A stretch of DNA of 64,000 nt, from positions 1 to 64,000 of the forward strand of contig JAIDPF010000067.1 in assembly GCA_029062895.1 (NCBI GenBank), read 5' to 3'. The position numbers were made by a program, and so were the translations under genes. Position 1 is the first letter of the stretch, and each line of letters starts with the position of its first letter. The DNA comes from Lachnospiraceae bacterium (GTDB taxonomy: Bacteria; Bacillota; Clostridia; Lachnospirales; Lachnospiraceae). Shown piece by piece: positions 25,090 through 33,969 of this stretch. Below the pieces are notes generated by a model that was not told the DNA's origin, made no database searches, and saw only the letters and a list, made by a program, of their open reading frames with translations.

Positions 25090-26784
25090 ATGAAAAAATT
25101 AGTATTTATTATGGTTTTCATTTTTTTGTGCGGGTGTACGTTACAAGAAAATCATGAAGAAGATTATGACGGAAATTATGGAATAATCAGTGAAAATAAG
25201 CCGGATAACATGGTTTCAGAAAATGCGGCAGAAAATGTGGTATCAGAAGATGAAATTATACCGGAAACTGTGATGACGGATGATACGGAAGATATGGAAG
25301 ATATTTTTCCTAAAAGGTATTATGCAGTATTAGCAAGTCAGAAATCGACATGGTCATTAGACGAACGGTACGGGCAATATTATGAAGATCTGGGAGGCTC
25401 CTGGCTAAGTTATTATGATTCCTATATGAACGTACTTGACAGGGATTCTGAGATCATTGATTTCTCAGCATATGCAACCACGAGGAGAAACATGTTGTTG
25501 CAAAAATATGCTTCTCTGGCAGAAGCTCTGAGAGATCCGTCACTGAATGCGGAAATGGAAGCTGTCAGGACGGCATATGGTGTGGATGATGAAACCATAG
25601 GAAGTTATGTGGATAGTTACATGCAGCGTGCGGACACCTGTGTTTATAGTTTTGTCAGAAAATGCATGATAGGGGAATTGGAACAAGATAAGCCTTATAG
25701 GGATTTCTATTTGAAGACATGTCTTTATAATGGATATTTTGGCTACACTTTTGATTCGCAGACCGGGGAGAGGCTGGCGTTGACAGATATTGTAACGGAT
25801 CAGGAACAGCTGCCTGAGCTGATCATGCAATCTTTGGAAGAAACCTATCAGGAAACATTTCCGGAAGGAGTGGAGAGTATGATCACAGAACTGCTGCAGG
25901 ACGATGCACTTGCATGGTCTCTGGGATATCAGGGAATCACCTTCTATATACAGTCAGGACAGATCGGCATTGATGATATCCGTATTTATCAGGCGCTAAT
26001 TCTTTTTGCGGCAGAACCGGATCTCTTTGTGGAAAAATATTGTGATATTCCGGAATATTATGCAATGCAATATGACTTTATGGAAGGGGTAGTAGCGGAT
26101 ACTGATAATGATGGTAAAGCAGAGCGGATCGATATGGGAAATTGGGATAATGTTGCAGACAAATTTGATGAGTGGGTATGGCTTAACAATAATGAGTGTC
26201 TTACCCTGATATCCGGAAGAAACGGAGATATGTTCCTATACCTTACTGCAGATGGCCAGTTGGACTATACGGGAGAAGCAGCCATTTATGATCTTTCAGG
26301 GGAAGAACCTGCTTATATTTATACGGAAAGTGGATTGATTGAACGAAATAGGCTGATAGATCCTGCCTGTGTAATTAACAGGCTTTACGACGAGCATATG
26401 CTTATTGTAGGAGGTGGGTTTGCCGACGCATATCATATATCGGATATCAGCGAAACCGGTATTCCGGAAGAAAGTATCCATACATATACATGGTTTTACA
26501 GTAGATGGAATTTACTGTATCAGGTTGAGAATTCCATAGAAGGAAGAATTGTAAATGTGGATGGAGAGGATCAGGGAGAAAGCATTACTCTGACAGAAGG
26601 TATGTGGGTCATGGCTTTTAGGACAGATCTGCATTCGTATATTGATTTTATCTTAGAAGATGGGCGGCTTTGCCGGCTAACAGTAGAAGAAGAGGATGGT
26701 ATCTGTTATTATGAGGGTCAGTCATTGTCAAATTACTTTGATATTATGTACACAGATAGCTATCTAACATATGGCCAAGAATAA
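25090..26784 (+). CDS. Large secreted lipoprotein with RsiV/DUF3298-like domain
   Basis: A 564-residue lipoprotein. The signal peptide ends IFLCGC (lipobox), followed by an acidic linker to about residue 65. Residues about 200-310 (TGERLALTDIV, GYQGITFYIQSGQIG) resemble the DUF3298/RsiV domain found in cell-wall-associated and anti-sigma proteins. The C-terminal half contains DTDNDGKAERID, an aspartate-rich calcium-loop-like motif. ATG 25090 is the first codon of a good signal peptide and lies at the end of the recurring leader. Cell-surface location is confident; function unknown. Confidence 0.75.
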   Translation: MKKLVFIMVFIFLCGCTLQENHEEDYDGNYGIISENKPDNMVSENAAENVVSEDEIIPETVMTDDTEDMEDIFPKRYYAVLASQKSTWSLDERYGQYYEDLGGSWLSYYDSYMNVLDRDSEIIDFSAYATTRRNMLLQKYASLAEALRDPSLNAEMEAVRTAYGVDDETIGSYVDSYMQRADTCVYSFVRKCMIGELEQDKPYRDFYLKTCLYNGYFGYTFDSQTGERLALTDIVTDQEQLPELIMQSLEETYQETFPEGVESMITELLQDDALAWSLGYQGITFYIQSGQIGIDDIRIYQALILFAAEPDLFVEKYCDIPEYYAMQYDFMEGVVADTDNDGKAERIDMGNWDNVADKFDEWVWLNNNECLTLISGRNGDMFLYLTADGQLDYTGEAAIYDLSGEEPAYIYTESGLIERNRLIDPACVINRLYDEHMLIVGGGFADAYHISDISETGIPEESIHTYTWFYSRWNLLYQVENSIEGRIVNVDGEDQGESITLTEGMWVMAFRTDLHSYIDFILEDGRLCRLTVEEEDGICYYEGQSLSNYFDIMYTDSYLTYGQE

Positions 26785-26830
26785 CGATTCCTGTAGTGAA
26801 AATAGGTTTCATTAAAGGAGGCATTACATT

Positions 26831-27967
26831 ATGAAAAGAACATTAGTGATTATTATGAGTTTCATACTTGCGGTGGGTTTACCAGCTTGCGGTCAGGATG
26901 CGGAAAGTACCAGCGAATTAGAACAGCAAACCGGGGAGGCAGGGGACAGGGACTTAACCCCGCAGATGGAGGAATCAGAGGCAGGGGACAGCGAATCAGA
27001 ACAACAGGGTGAAGAAGCAGAGACAGAGAATGACGGATTAGAACAGCAGGGCGATGAATCAGAAACAGAGAATGATGAATCAGAACAACTGATCGAAGAT
27101 GCAGAGATATCTGGGAAATGCGGAGATCATTTAATATGGTATTATAAAAATGAAGTTTTATACATTACAGGTACAGGAGAAATGCTTGACTATGATTTTC
27201 GCGGAGATACTGATGAAACGGACGGTTTCGTTTGTATATATGGCACCACTACACCATGGGACGATTTGCATGAGAAGATAGATGAGATCATCATTGATGA
27301 AGGTGTAACAAGCATAGGCAAGTGGGCATTTTATGATTGCAGTAATCTAACGGAAATCACCATACCTGAAGGCGTAACAAGCATAGGCGACAATGCATTT
27401 GATGATTGCAGTAATTTAACGGAAATCACCATACCTGAAGGCGTAACAAGCATAGGCGTCAATGCATTTTTGGGATGCAGTAGTTTAAGGGAGATCACCA
27501 TACCGAATTCCATGACAAGCATAGAAAACGGTGCATTTTGTGGTTGCAGCAGTTTAAGGGAGATCACGATACCTGAAGGCGTAACAAGCATAGAAGAGTA
27601 TGTATTTGGGAGTTGCAGTAGTTTAACGGAAATCACCATACCTGAAGGCGTAACAAGTATAGGTGACTGGGCATTTTCGAAATGCAGTAGTTTAACGGAG
27701 GTCACGATACCGGATTCTGTGACAAGCATAGGTTGCGGTGCATTTTCGGGATGCAGTAGTTTAAGGGAAATTACGATACCGGATTCCGTTACAAATATAG
27801 TTGATGAGGATCGTTATAGTTGGGCTAGAAACGGAAGCATAAATTTAAATATATTTGATTCTTGCAGTGATTTAACAGTTTATTATTCCGGCAATAACCT
27901 TGATGAATATATTAACAGTTATCAAGATGAGTGGAACAGCAATCATATAACATGGATCAAGCAATAA
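26831..27967 (+). CDS. BspA-type leucine-rich-repeat lipoprotein
   Basis: A 378-residue surface protein. The signal peptide has lipobox GLPAC, then an acidic Glu/Gln-rich linker (to about residue 95) with repeated short phrases, then a beta-strand start module and seven 23-residue leucine-rich repeats of the TpLRR/LRR_5 type (LTEITIPEGVTSIG). GGAGG precedes ATG 26831. Such proteins bind host matrix or other bacteria in gut species; here that is family knowledge only. It lies 46 bases after another lipoprotein gene, possibly in the same transcript. Confidence 0.88.
   Translation: MKRTLVIIMSFILAVGLPACGQDAESTSELEQQTGEAGDRDLTPQMEESEAGDSESEQQGEEAETENDGLEQQGDESETENDESEQLIEDAEISGKCGDHLIWYYKNEVLYITGTGEMLDYDFRGDTDETDGFVCIYGTTTPWDDLHEKIDEIIIDEGVTSIGKWAFYDCSNLTEITIPEGVTSIGDNAFDDCSNLTEITIPEGVTSIGVNAFLGCSSLREITIPNSMTSIENGAFCGCSSLREITIPEGVTSIEEYVFGSCSSLTEITIPEGVTSIGDWAFSKCSSLTEVTIPDSVTSIGCGAFSGCSSLREITIPDSVTNIVDEDRYSWARNGSINLNIFDSCSDLTVYYSGNNLDEYINSYQDEWNSNHITWIKQ
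27305..27787 (+). repeat. Seven tandem 69-bp leucine-rich-repeat units
   Basis: Seven units of exactly 69 bases, each coding for 23 residues beginning VTSI (once MTSI) and ending ITIPEG or ITIPDS. The units are nearly identical at DNA level at several junctions, indicating recent duplication or recombination between units. A degenerate eighth unit follows. Confidence 0.9.
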
Positions 27968-28002
27968 GTAATACATTCTTAATAAAGATATTTTTACACA
28001 AA

Positions 28003-28036
28003 CACACCTGTCTGTTTAAAAAATGGGCAGGTGTTT
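28003..28036 (+). terminator. Terminator after the LRR lipoprotein
   Basis: ACACCTGTC pairs imperfectly with GGCAGGTGT around an A-rich loop and is followed by TTTTTT, about 40 bases after the stop at 27967. Confidence 0.75.
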
Positions 28037-28130
28037 TTTGTGAACCTTAACATCATGGCAGTGATCGAGACCGGATGCTATTTTAAGTAAAATTTATAAC
28101 CAGTTAAAGAAAAAAAGAATTATAAAAAAT

Positions 28131-28159
28131 TTGATTTTTTAGATATAGTATGATATACT
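28131..28159 (+). promoter_or_regulatory. Promoter of the 28232 sulfur gene
   Basis: TTGATT at 28131 and TATACT at 28154 with a 17-base spacer. Confidence 0.65.
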
Positions 28160-28176
28160 CCATTAACATACTAATA

Positions 28177-28194
28177 TGATAGGTAAATAGGAAA
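28177..28194 (+). promoter_or_regulatory. Sulfur-gene box, copy 1
   Basis: TGATAGGTAAATAGGAAA lies about 20 bases downstream of the -10 box. The same 17-base core with one change precedes cysK in the same position relative to its promoter, and ATAGGAA is part of the binding motif known for CymR, an Rrf2-type cysteine regulator. A repressor site is inferred. Confidence 0.55.
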
Positions 28195-28231
28195 TACAAG
28201 GATAAATAATTAGGCTAATCAGGAGGAAATT

Positions 28232-29404
28232 ATGGCAAGAGAAATTGAAACAAAGTGCCTGCATCTGGAGGAAGAAGAGGGAGGAAGCCAAAATTATGGG
28301 GCAATCAGTTATCCCATTTTCCAGACGGCAACCTATGCGCATCCCGGCGTAGGGAAAAGCACCGGTTATGATTATAGCAGATTACAGAACCCTACAAGGG
28401 AACATTTGGAAAAAGTGGTAGCTTCATTGGAAAATGGAACAGACGTCTTGGCGCTTACAACAGGCATGGCGGCCATTTCTTTGATGATGGAGCTGTTCCG
28501 GCCGGGAGATCATCTGATTGTGGATGCGGATCTTTATGGGGGCAGCATCCGGCTTTTTAACAACGTATCGAAGAAAAACGGAATTACATTTTCAAGTATT
28601 AACTGTTATAAAGAGGATGTGGAAAGCTATATCAAGGAAAACACAAAGGCTGTTTATATAGAGACGCCGACGAATCCCATGATGAATGTGACGGATATAG
28701 AGAAGCTGGGAAAGTTAGCAAAAAAACATCATTTATTGCTGATCGTTGACAATACCTTCCTTTCCCCATATTTCCAGAACCCGTTGGATTTGGGAGCAGA
28801 TATTGTTGTACATAGCGGGACGAAATATCTTGGCGGCCACAATGACACACTGGCAGGTTTTTTGGTCACAAACAGGGAGGATATCGGTGAGAAGTTCCGG
28901 TTTCTCATTAAGACTACAGGAGCAGGGCTTGCACCTTTTGACAGCTGGCTGATTCTGCGCGGAATAAAAACACTGGGAATCCGTATGGAAAAATCACAGC
29001 AAAACGCCATAACGATTGCAAATTGGTTAAAGGAGCAAAAGGCGGTATCAAAGGTAATCTATCCGGGCCTTCCCACGCATCCGGGCCATGAAATTATGAA
29101 AAAACAGGCAAGAGGATTTGGGGCTATGATCACATTTCAGCTGGAAAGCAAAGAGTTTGCGCAGGCTGTTTTAGAAAAGGTCCGCATGATCAAGTTCGCG
29201 GAAAGCCTTGGAGGTGTTGAAACGCTGATCACTTATCCGACAACTCAGACACATGCAGATGTGCCGAAGGAAGTCCGTGAGAGAAATGGGATTACGGAAA
29301 GTACCTTGAGACTTTCTGTTGGAATCGAAGATGTAAAAGATTTACTGGATGAGCTGGAAGCAGTTTTTGAAGAGATAGAAGGGGACAGATTGAAAAATCT
29401 TTGA
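28232..29404 (+). CDS. Cystathionine gamma-synthase / lyase family PLP enzyme
   Basis: A 390-residue enzyme of the Cys/Met metabolism PLP family. The cofactor lysine is K198 in HSGTKYLGGHND. TGMAA (about residue 78), YGGS (about 102) and the substrate-binding SLGGVETLITYP (about 323) are all present. Family members either join a homoserine ester to cysteine or cleave cystathionine, and sequence reading alone cannot decide which. AGGAGG precedes the ATG. It heads a run of sulfur genes (C-S lyase, gamma-glutamylcysteine ligase, amidotransferase), and its promoter carries the shared sulfur box. Confidence 0.9.
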   Translation: MAREIETKCLHLEEEEGGSQNYGAISYPIFQTATYAHPGVGKSTGYDYSRLQNPTREHLEKVVASLENGTDVLALTTGMAAISLMMELFRPGDHLIVDADLYGGSIRLFNNVSKKNGITFSSINCYKEDVESYIKENTKAVYIETPTNPMMNVTDIEKLGKLAKKHHLLLIVDNTFLSPYFQNPLDLGADIVVHSGTKYLGGHNDTLAGFLVTNREDIGEKFRFLIKTTGAGLAPFDSWLILRGIKTLGIRMEKSQQNAITIANWLKEQKAVSKVIYPGLPTHPGHEIMKKQARGFGAMITFQLESKEFAQAVLEKVRMIKFAESLGGVETLITYPTTQTHADVPKEVRERNGITESTLRLSVGIEDVKDLLDELEAVFEEIEGDRLKNL

Positions 29405-29468
29405 TTTTTCAATCGCAATTTGGGCCTGCGGCCCAAATTGCAAGTTATAGAAAGGTATGGTAATTAAT
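29388..29468 (+). promoter_or_regulatory. Recurring structured 5' leader, copy 3 (malY gene)
   Basis: A perfect 12-bp hairpin, GATTGAAAAATC (29388-29399) with its complement at 29403-29414, overlaps the stop of the previous gene. It is followed by a perfect 12-bp hairpin, GCAATTTGGGCC (29415-29426), loop TGC, complement 29430-29441, then AAGTTATAGAAAGG and ATTAATATG. It is the most stable copy of the leader family. Confidence 0.65.
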
Positions 29469-30650
29469 ATGGCTGAGAAAAATCTTGATTTTGATAAGAT
29501 CATAAACAGAAGGAATACAAGAAGCCTGAAATATGATTTCGCCGGGAAGCGCGGTATGCCGGAGGATGTGCTGCCGCTTTGGGTGGCTGATATGGATTTT
29601 GAGACATCCTCTTATATCGAGGATGCCCTGATAGAACGGGTTAAGCATGGGATCTTTGGCTATAGTGAGGTGCAGACCCCTTATTTTGAAATTGTCAGGG
29701 ACTGGATGAAGAAACGCCATAACTGGGAGACCCAGGAAAAATGGCTGGTGAAAACACCCGGAGTCGTCTTTGCACTGGCAATGGCGGTAAGGGCATATAC
29801 AGAGCCGGGAGATAGCGTGCTGCTCCAATTACCGGTATATTATCCTTTTTCAGAGGTGATTGAAGATAATGGAAGAAAGGTGGTAAGTAGCAACTTATAT
29901 CTGGGAGAGGATAACCGTTATCATATAGATTTTGAAGATTTTGAGCAAAAAATCGTAGAGGAACAGATCAAGCTGTTTTTCCTGTGCAATCCCCATAATC
30001 CGGTGGGAAGGGTATGGAGTGAAGAGGAACTGACGAAGTTAGGCGATATTTGCCTGAAATATCATGTCATTGTTGTAAGCGATGAAATTCATCAGGACTT
30101 TGTATTTAAAGGTAAACATTTGGTGTTTGCAAATTTGAAAAAGGAATATGAGGATATCAGCATCACCTGTACTTCGCCGAGTAAAACATTTAACCTGGCA
30201 AGTATGCTGTTGTCAAACATTTTTATTCCAAACCATGAATTAAAACATAAATTCCGCAGAGAAATGGATGCGGCGGGCATCAGTCAGCTTAGCGTTATGG
30301 GGCTTGTTGCCTGTGAGGCCGCCTATAGCAAAGGAGAAGAATGGTATCAGGCGATGCTTTCCTATGTGGCGGATAACATAGAATTTACAAGAATGTTTGT
30401 AGAAGAAAATTTGCAGGGCGTACGCATGATTGAACATGAGGGAACCTATCTTGTGTGGCTTGATTTCAGGGGAACCGGATTTGAAGTGGATGAAATTGAG
30501 AGACGGATCATACATAGGGCAGGATTATGGCTTGACAGTGGTAAAATCTTTGGGGAGTGCGGCAGGGGTTTCCAGAGAATTAATATAGCATGTCCAAGAA
30601 GTGTGCTGTCAGAGGCATTGGAGCGGATAAAAGAGGCATTTCAGGGATAG
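29469..30650 (+). CDS. malY: MalY/PatB-type PLP C-S lyase
   Basis: A 393-residue fold-type I aminotransferase-like lyase. LPLWVADMDFE (about residues 35-45) is the family signature, NPHNPVGRVWS binds substrate and cofactor, SDEIHQDF carries the aspartate to the pyridine nitrogen, and K239 in SPSKTFN holds PLP. MalY/PatB enzymes split cystathionine and other cysteine S-conjugates into a thiol, pyruvate and ammonia. ATG 29469 is taken as the start because ATG 29457 is part of the recurring leader. It follows the CGS-family gene and precedes gshA, in line with a sulfur role. Confidence 0.9.
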   Translation: MAEKNLDFDKIINRRNTRSLKYDFAGKRGMPEDVLPLWVADMDFETSSYIEDALIERVKHGIFGYSEVQTPYFEIVRDWMKKRHNWETQEKWLVKTPGVVFALAMAVRAYTEPGDSVLLQLPVYYPFSEVIEDNGRKVVSSNLYLGEDNRYHIDFEDFEQKIVEEQIKLFFLCNPHNPVGRVWSEEELTKLGDICLKYHVIVVSDEIHQDFVFKGKHLVFANLKKEYEDISITCTSPSKTFNLASMLLSNIFIPNHELKHKFRREMDAAGISQLSVMGLVACEAAYSKGEEWYQAMLSYVADNIEFTRMFVEENLQGVRMIEHEGTYLVWLDFRGTGFEVDEIERRIIHRAGLWLDSGKIFGECGRGFQRINIACPRSVLSEALERIKEAFQG

Positions 30651-30676
30651 AGAGATAGGGAAGGGTATGATAGAGA

Positions 30677-31945
30677 ATGTTACATATTGAAAGTGATGAA
30701 GTAAAAAATCATATATTGGATGGAAATTTTGGACTGGAGAAGGAAAGCTTAAGAATATTAAAGGATGGCACATTGTCCCATACCCTTCATCCATTTCCGG
30801 ATGATGAGCATATTGTAAAAGATTTTTGTGAAAACCAGACGGAAATCAATACTTCGGTGCATACCAGCGCGAAGGAAGCAATTGAGGAGCTGGAATTTCA
30901 TAACAGGCGTATCTATGAAAGATTAAAAGGACTGCCGGAAAGGGAATACCTGTGGCCCTTTTCCAATCCCCCTTATATTGAGAAGGAAAGCGACATACCG
31001 GTTGCGGTTTTTGGCGGTATCGAGGTATCAAAAACGGCATACAGGGAATATTTGTCTGCAAAATATGGGCGGTATAAAATGACATTTTCCGGCATCCATG
31101 TAAACTATTCTTTTTCTGAGGAATTGCTGAAAGCAGATTTTAAGCTGCAGACAGGGATGGATTATCAGGAATACAAGAACCGGTTTTATCTTATGCTTGC
31201 ACAAAAAATGGCGGCGTATGGCTGGGTGCTTGTAGCAGTGACTGCGGCAAGTCCGATTTTGGATAGTTCCTTCGTAGAAAAAGGCATTTGTGATGGAGAT
31301 GTGTTCACGGGGATGGCATCAGTCAGATGCGGTGAAATGGGATATTGGAACGAGTTTGCACCCATTTTTGATTATCATGATATTTCCTCATATGCAGATA
31401 GTATCCAGAAATATGTGGATATGAGATTATTGAAGGCTGCTTCTGAACTATATTACCCCATCCGGCTGAAACCGGCCGGGGAAAATACACTGGAATCCTT
31501 ACGGAAAACAGGAGTCAATCATATAGAACTGCGCATGTTTGACCTAAATCCCCTTGTAGATGCCGGTGTGGAAGAAAAGGATGTGATTTTTGCCCAGCTT
31601 TTAATGGTGTGGCTTGCATCAACGCCGAACCAGCCGTTTAGCGAGAAGGATCAGATCCAGGCGGTACAGAATTTTAAAAATGCCGCCCGTTATGATTTAA
31701 AGACAGTTAATATCCTGAGTCCGGATGGGAAAACCTATTCCGTAGCCCATGCGGCGCTAAAAGTAATTGACATGATGAAAGCGTTTTTTGACGAAATCGG
31801 GTTAAATGTAAATGAAGTCCTACAGTTTGAATATGAAAAATTCATGGATGCGGAAAATAGATACGCGTGGAAAATCAGAAAACAATTCGGAAACGGATTT
31901 GTGAAAAAAGCTCTGGAGCTTGTCAAGGAAAGGCAGGGGAAATAA
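30677..31945 (+). CDS. gshA: Glutamate-cysteine ligase (gamma-glutamylcysteine synthetase)
   Basis: A 422-residue ligase that joins glutamate and cysteine with ATP. GNFGLEKESLRI (about residues 16-27) is the family's N-terminal glutamate/metal motif, ENQTEINTS (about 52-60) is the second, and GIHVNYSF (about 138-145) and HIELRMFDLNPL (about 285-296) complete the active site. The length fits the N-terminal half of bifunctional GshF, but no ATP-grasp glutathione synthase follows, so the product may remain gamma-glutamylcysteine. An amidotransferase gene starts directly at the stop codon. Confidence 0.88.
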   Translation: MLHIESDEVKNHILDGNFGLEKESLRILKDGTLSHTLHPFPDDEHIVKDFCENQTEINTSVHTSAKEAIEELEFHNRRIYERLKGLPEREYLWPFSNPPYIEKESDIPVAVFGGIEVSKTAYREYLSAKYGRYKMTFSGIHVNYSFSEELLKADFKLQTGMDYQEYKNRFYLMLAQKMAAYGWVLVAVTAASPILDSSFVEKGICDGDVFTGMASVRCGEMGYWNEFAPIFDYHDISSYADSIQKYVDMRLLKAASELYYPIRLKPAGENTLESLRKTGVNHIELRMFDLNPLVDAGVEEKDVIFAQLLMVWLASTPNQPFSEKDQIQAVQNFKNAARYDLKTVNILSPDGKTYSVAHAALKVIDMMKAFFDEIGLNVNEVLQFEYEKFMDAENRYAWKIRKQFGNGFVKKALELVKERQGK

Positions 31946-32716
31946 ATGTGTGAATTGTTTGGAGTAAGCTCCCAAAGAAAGCTGGAATTAAATGAACTGC
32001 TTTGGGAATTTTTCTCACACGGTGTCAATCATCCGAATGGATGGGGCATGGCATTTTTCTATGGGAACGCCGTATCTTTGGAAAAACAGCCCGAAAGCTC
32101 ACATAAAAGCGTTTATCTGAAACAGCGGCTGCAATCCAAGGTAGAAGCGGATAATATGATTGCACATATACGGCTTGCCACAAGAGGAAATATCACTTAT
32201 GAGAATTCCCATCCTTTTGTGATGAGAGACAATAGTGACAGGACATGGACATTGGCACATAATGGGACAATCTTTGACTGTGATCTGCTAAATCCCTTTG
32301 CACATGTTCAGCAGGGACAAACAGACAGCGAGAGGATTCTTTCCTATATTGTCAGCCAAGTGAATGAAGCAATAAAAAAGAAAAAAGAATTGTCACAGCA
32401 GGAGAGATTTGAACTGGTAGATAAAGTGATCTGCGAAATAACGCCGGAAAATAAAGTAAACCTTTTATTGTATGATGGAGACCTGATGTATGTGCATACG
32501 AATTATAAAAATAGTTTATACAGCCGTCAAAAAAGTGGGGCGATTATAATTTCTACTACACCACTTGACCATCATATATGGGAAAGCGTGCCGATGAACA
32601 CGCTGATTGCTTATCAGGATGGGAAACAGGTATTGACAGGTCAAAATCATAAAAATGAATTTTTTGAAACGGAAGAAAAAATGAGATTGTTGTTTTTGGA
32701 TTTTGCCAATTTATAG
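31946..32716 (+). CDS. Class II glutamine amidotransferase-fold hydrolase (YafJ/EgtC-like)
   Basis: A 256-residue Ntn hydrolase. The catalytic nucleophile is Cys2 (MCELFGVSS). NPNGWGMAF (about residues 29-38), AHIRLATRG (about 71-79) and LAHNGTI (about 106-112) are the glutamine/gamma-glutamyl pocket motifs. It begins on the base after the gshA stop codon, implying tight coupling. In ergothioneine synthesis EgtC, a relative, removes a gamma-glutamyl group added by a GshA-type ligase, so this enzyme may act on gamma-glutamyl-cysteine derivatives. That role is inference from adjacency. Confidence 0.8.
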   Translation: MCELFGVSSQRKLELNELLWEFFSHGVNHPNGWGMAFFYGNAVSLEKQPESSHKSVYLKQRLQSKVEADNMIAHIRLATRGNITYENSHPFVMRDNSDRTWTLAHNGTIFDCDLLNPFAHVQQGQTDSERILSYIVSQVNEAIKKKKELSQQERFELVDKVICEITPENKVNLLLYDGDLMYVHTNYKNSLYSRQKSGAIIISTTPLDHHIWESVPMNTLIAYQDGKQVLTGQNHKNEFFETEEKMRLLFLDFANL

Positions 32717-32767
32717 TTTCAATTTACTGCCAAATAGAAAATCTTTTATTTTAACTATGAAAATCTA

Positions 32768-32796
32768 TTGACAAGATAAATAGAAAAAAGTACAAT
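32768..32796 (+). promoter_or_regulatory. cysK promoter
   Basis: TTGACA at 32768 and TACAAT at 32791 with a 17-base spacer; near-consensus. Confidence 0.75.
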
Positions 32797-32817
32797 ATAA
32801 AAATAACCTATAAAACC

Positions 32818-32834
32818 GATTGGTAAATAGGAAA
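32818..32834 (+). promoter_or_regulatory. Sulfur-gene box, copy 2
   Basis: CGATTGGTAAATAGGAAA-type sequence about 22 bases downstream of the cysK -10 box, sharing GGTAAATAGGAAA with the site at 28177. The identical placement in both promoters suggests the same repressor, probably the Rrf2 protein at 42406. Confidence 0.55.
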
Positions 32835-32870
32835 AATATCAGATCAATTATATGATAGGAGATAATTATT

Positions 32871-33809
32871 ATGAGTCAGATCAAAGAAAGTGCGCTGGAG
32901 TTAATCGGAGGAACTCCGATACTGAAACTGAATGGATATGCGAAGAAAGCAGGCGTAACAGACGCCACAATCCTTGCGAAACTGGAGTATTTCAATCCGG
33001 CAGGTTCCGTAAAGGACCGTATTGCATTGGCAATGATTGAAGATGCGGAAAAGAAAGGTCTTTTAAAAGAAGGCTCGACCATTATTGAGCCTACCAGCGG
33101 AAATACCGGAATCGGTCTTGCGGCTGTTGCAGCGGCAAAGGGATATAGGGCAATCCTTACCCTGCCGGATACCATGAGCGTTGAGAGAAGAAATCTCTTA
33201 AAGGCGTATGGTGCAGAGCTGGTGCTCACAGAAGGAGCCAAGGGAATGAAGGGAGCAATTGCAAAGGCAGAAGAACTTTCCAAAGAAATAGATGGAGCTG
33301 TTATCTTAGGGCAGTTTGTAAATCCGGCAAATCCGGCAGTACATAAGGCAACGACAGGTCCGGAAATCTGGGAGCAGACAGAAGGAAAGGTTGACATTTT
33401 TGTTGCCGGTGTAGGAACGGGCGGAACCATTACAGGTGTTGGCGAATACTTAAAGGAAAAGAATCCGAATGTGAAAATTGTGGCAGTTGAGCCGGCAGGA
33501 AGTCCCGTTTTGTCAAAGGGAACTCCGGGAGCACATAAGATTCAGGGAATCGGTGCAGGATTTGTTCCGGAAGTTCTCAACACGAAAGTATATGATGAAA
33601 TCATCACAATTGAGAATGAGGATGCCTTTACAGAGGGTAAGGCATTTGCAGTCAGCGAAGGAATCCTTGTGGGGATCTCTTCCGGTGCGGCACTTAAGGC
33701 AGCAGTGATATTGGCGAATAGACCGGAAAATAAAGGAAAGACAATTGTAGCATTGCTTCCTGACTCAGGAGACAGATATTTGTCTACTCCTTTGTTTAAC
33801 AATAATTAA
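32871..33809 (+). CDS. cysK: Cysteine synthase A (O-acetylserine sulfhydrylase)
   Basis: A 312-residue PLP enzyme that makes cysteine from O-acetylserine and sulfide. PLP lysine K48 lies in PAGSVKDR, the substrate loop PTSGNTGIG near residue 74, the phosphate-binding [10 protein letters not shown] near 182 and ISSGAA near 267. Length and motifs are those of CysK rather than CysM or cystathionine beta-synthase. The gene has its own promoter and sulfur box and is closed by a terminator, so it is a separate unit within the sulfur region. Confidence 0.95.
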   Translation: MSQIKESALELIGGTPILKLNGYAKKAGVTDATILAKLEYFNPAGSVKDRIALAMIEDAEKKGLLKEGSTIIEPTSGNTGIGLAAVAAAKGYRAILTLPDTMSVERRNLLKAYGAELVLTEGAKGMKGAIAKAEELSKEIDGAVILGQFVNPANPAVHKATTGPEIWEQTEGKVDIFVAGVGTGGTITGVGEYLKEKNPNVKIVAVEPAGSPVLSKGTPGAHKIQGIGAGFVPEVLNTKVYDEIITIENEDAFTEGKAFAVSEGILVGISSGAALKAAVILANRPENKGKTIVALLPDSGDRYLSTPLFNNN

Positions 33810-33836
33810 AAGATTAATAAACTGCTGGTTTTATAC

Positions 33837-33872
33837 AAGGCTGTCGCAATTCGCTCGCGTGACAGCCTTTTC
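33837..33872 (+). terminator. cysK terminator
   Basis: AAGGCTGTC (33837-33845) pairs with GACAGCCTT (33861-33869), followed by a T-rich stretch, 28 bases after the cysK stop. Confidence 0.85.
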
Positions 33873-33897
33873 ATCTTTCATTTGCAAAAGCAGCCGG

Positions 33898-33969
33898 AAA
33901 AATTGTGCCTGCGGCATAGCACTAAAGTGTATTAAAGTTTGCAGGTTACGGAAAGGCAAGGTAATTAAT
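33898..33969 (+). promoter_or_regulatory. Recurring structured 5' leader, copy 4 (mnmA)
   Basis: TTGTGCC-TGC-GGCA apex, a longer AT-rich middle, then GCAGGTTACGGAAAGG and ATTAATATG. Here the usual in-frame upstream ATG is AAG, which shows that translation starts at the final ATG and that AAGG acts as the ribosome binding site. Confidence 0.6.

Noticed and set aside
27331-27729. Regular repeats at 27.3-27.8 kb as a CRISPR array
   Set aside because: Units are contiguous 69-base coding repeats of a leucine-rich-repeat protein, with no spacers and no cas genes.
28037-28231. SAM or T-box riboswitch before the sulfur genes
   Set aside because: The 28 kb and 32.7 kb leaders are short, with promoter and box only; no S-box or T-box sequence (TGGNACCGCG) is visible.
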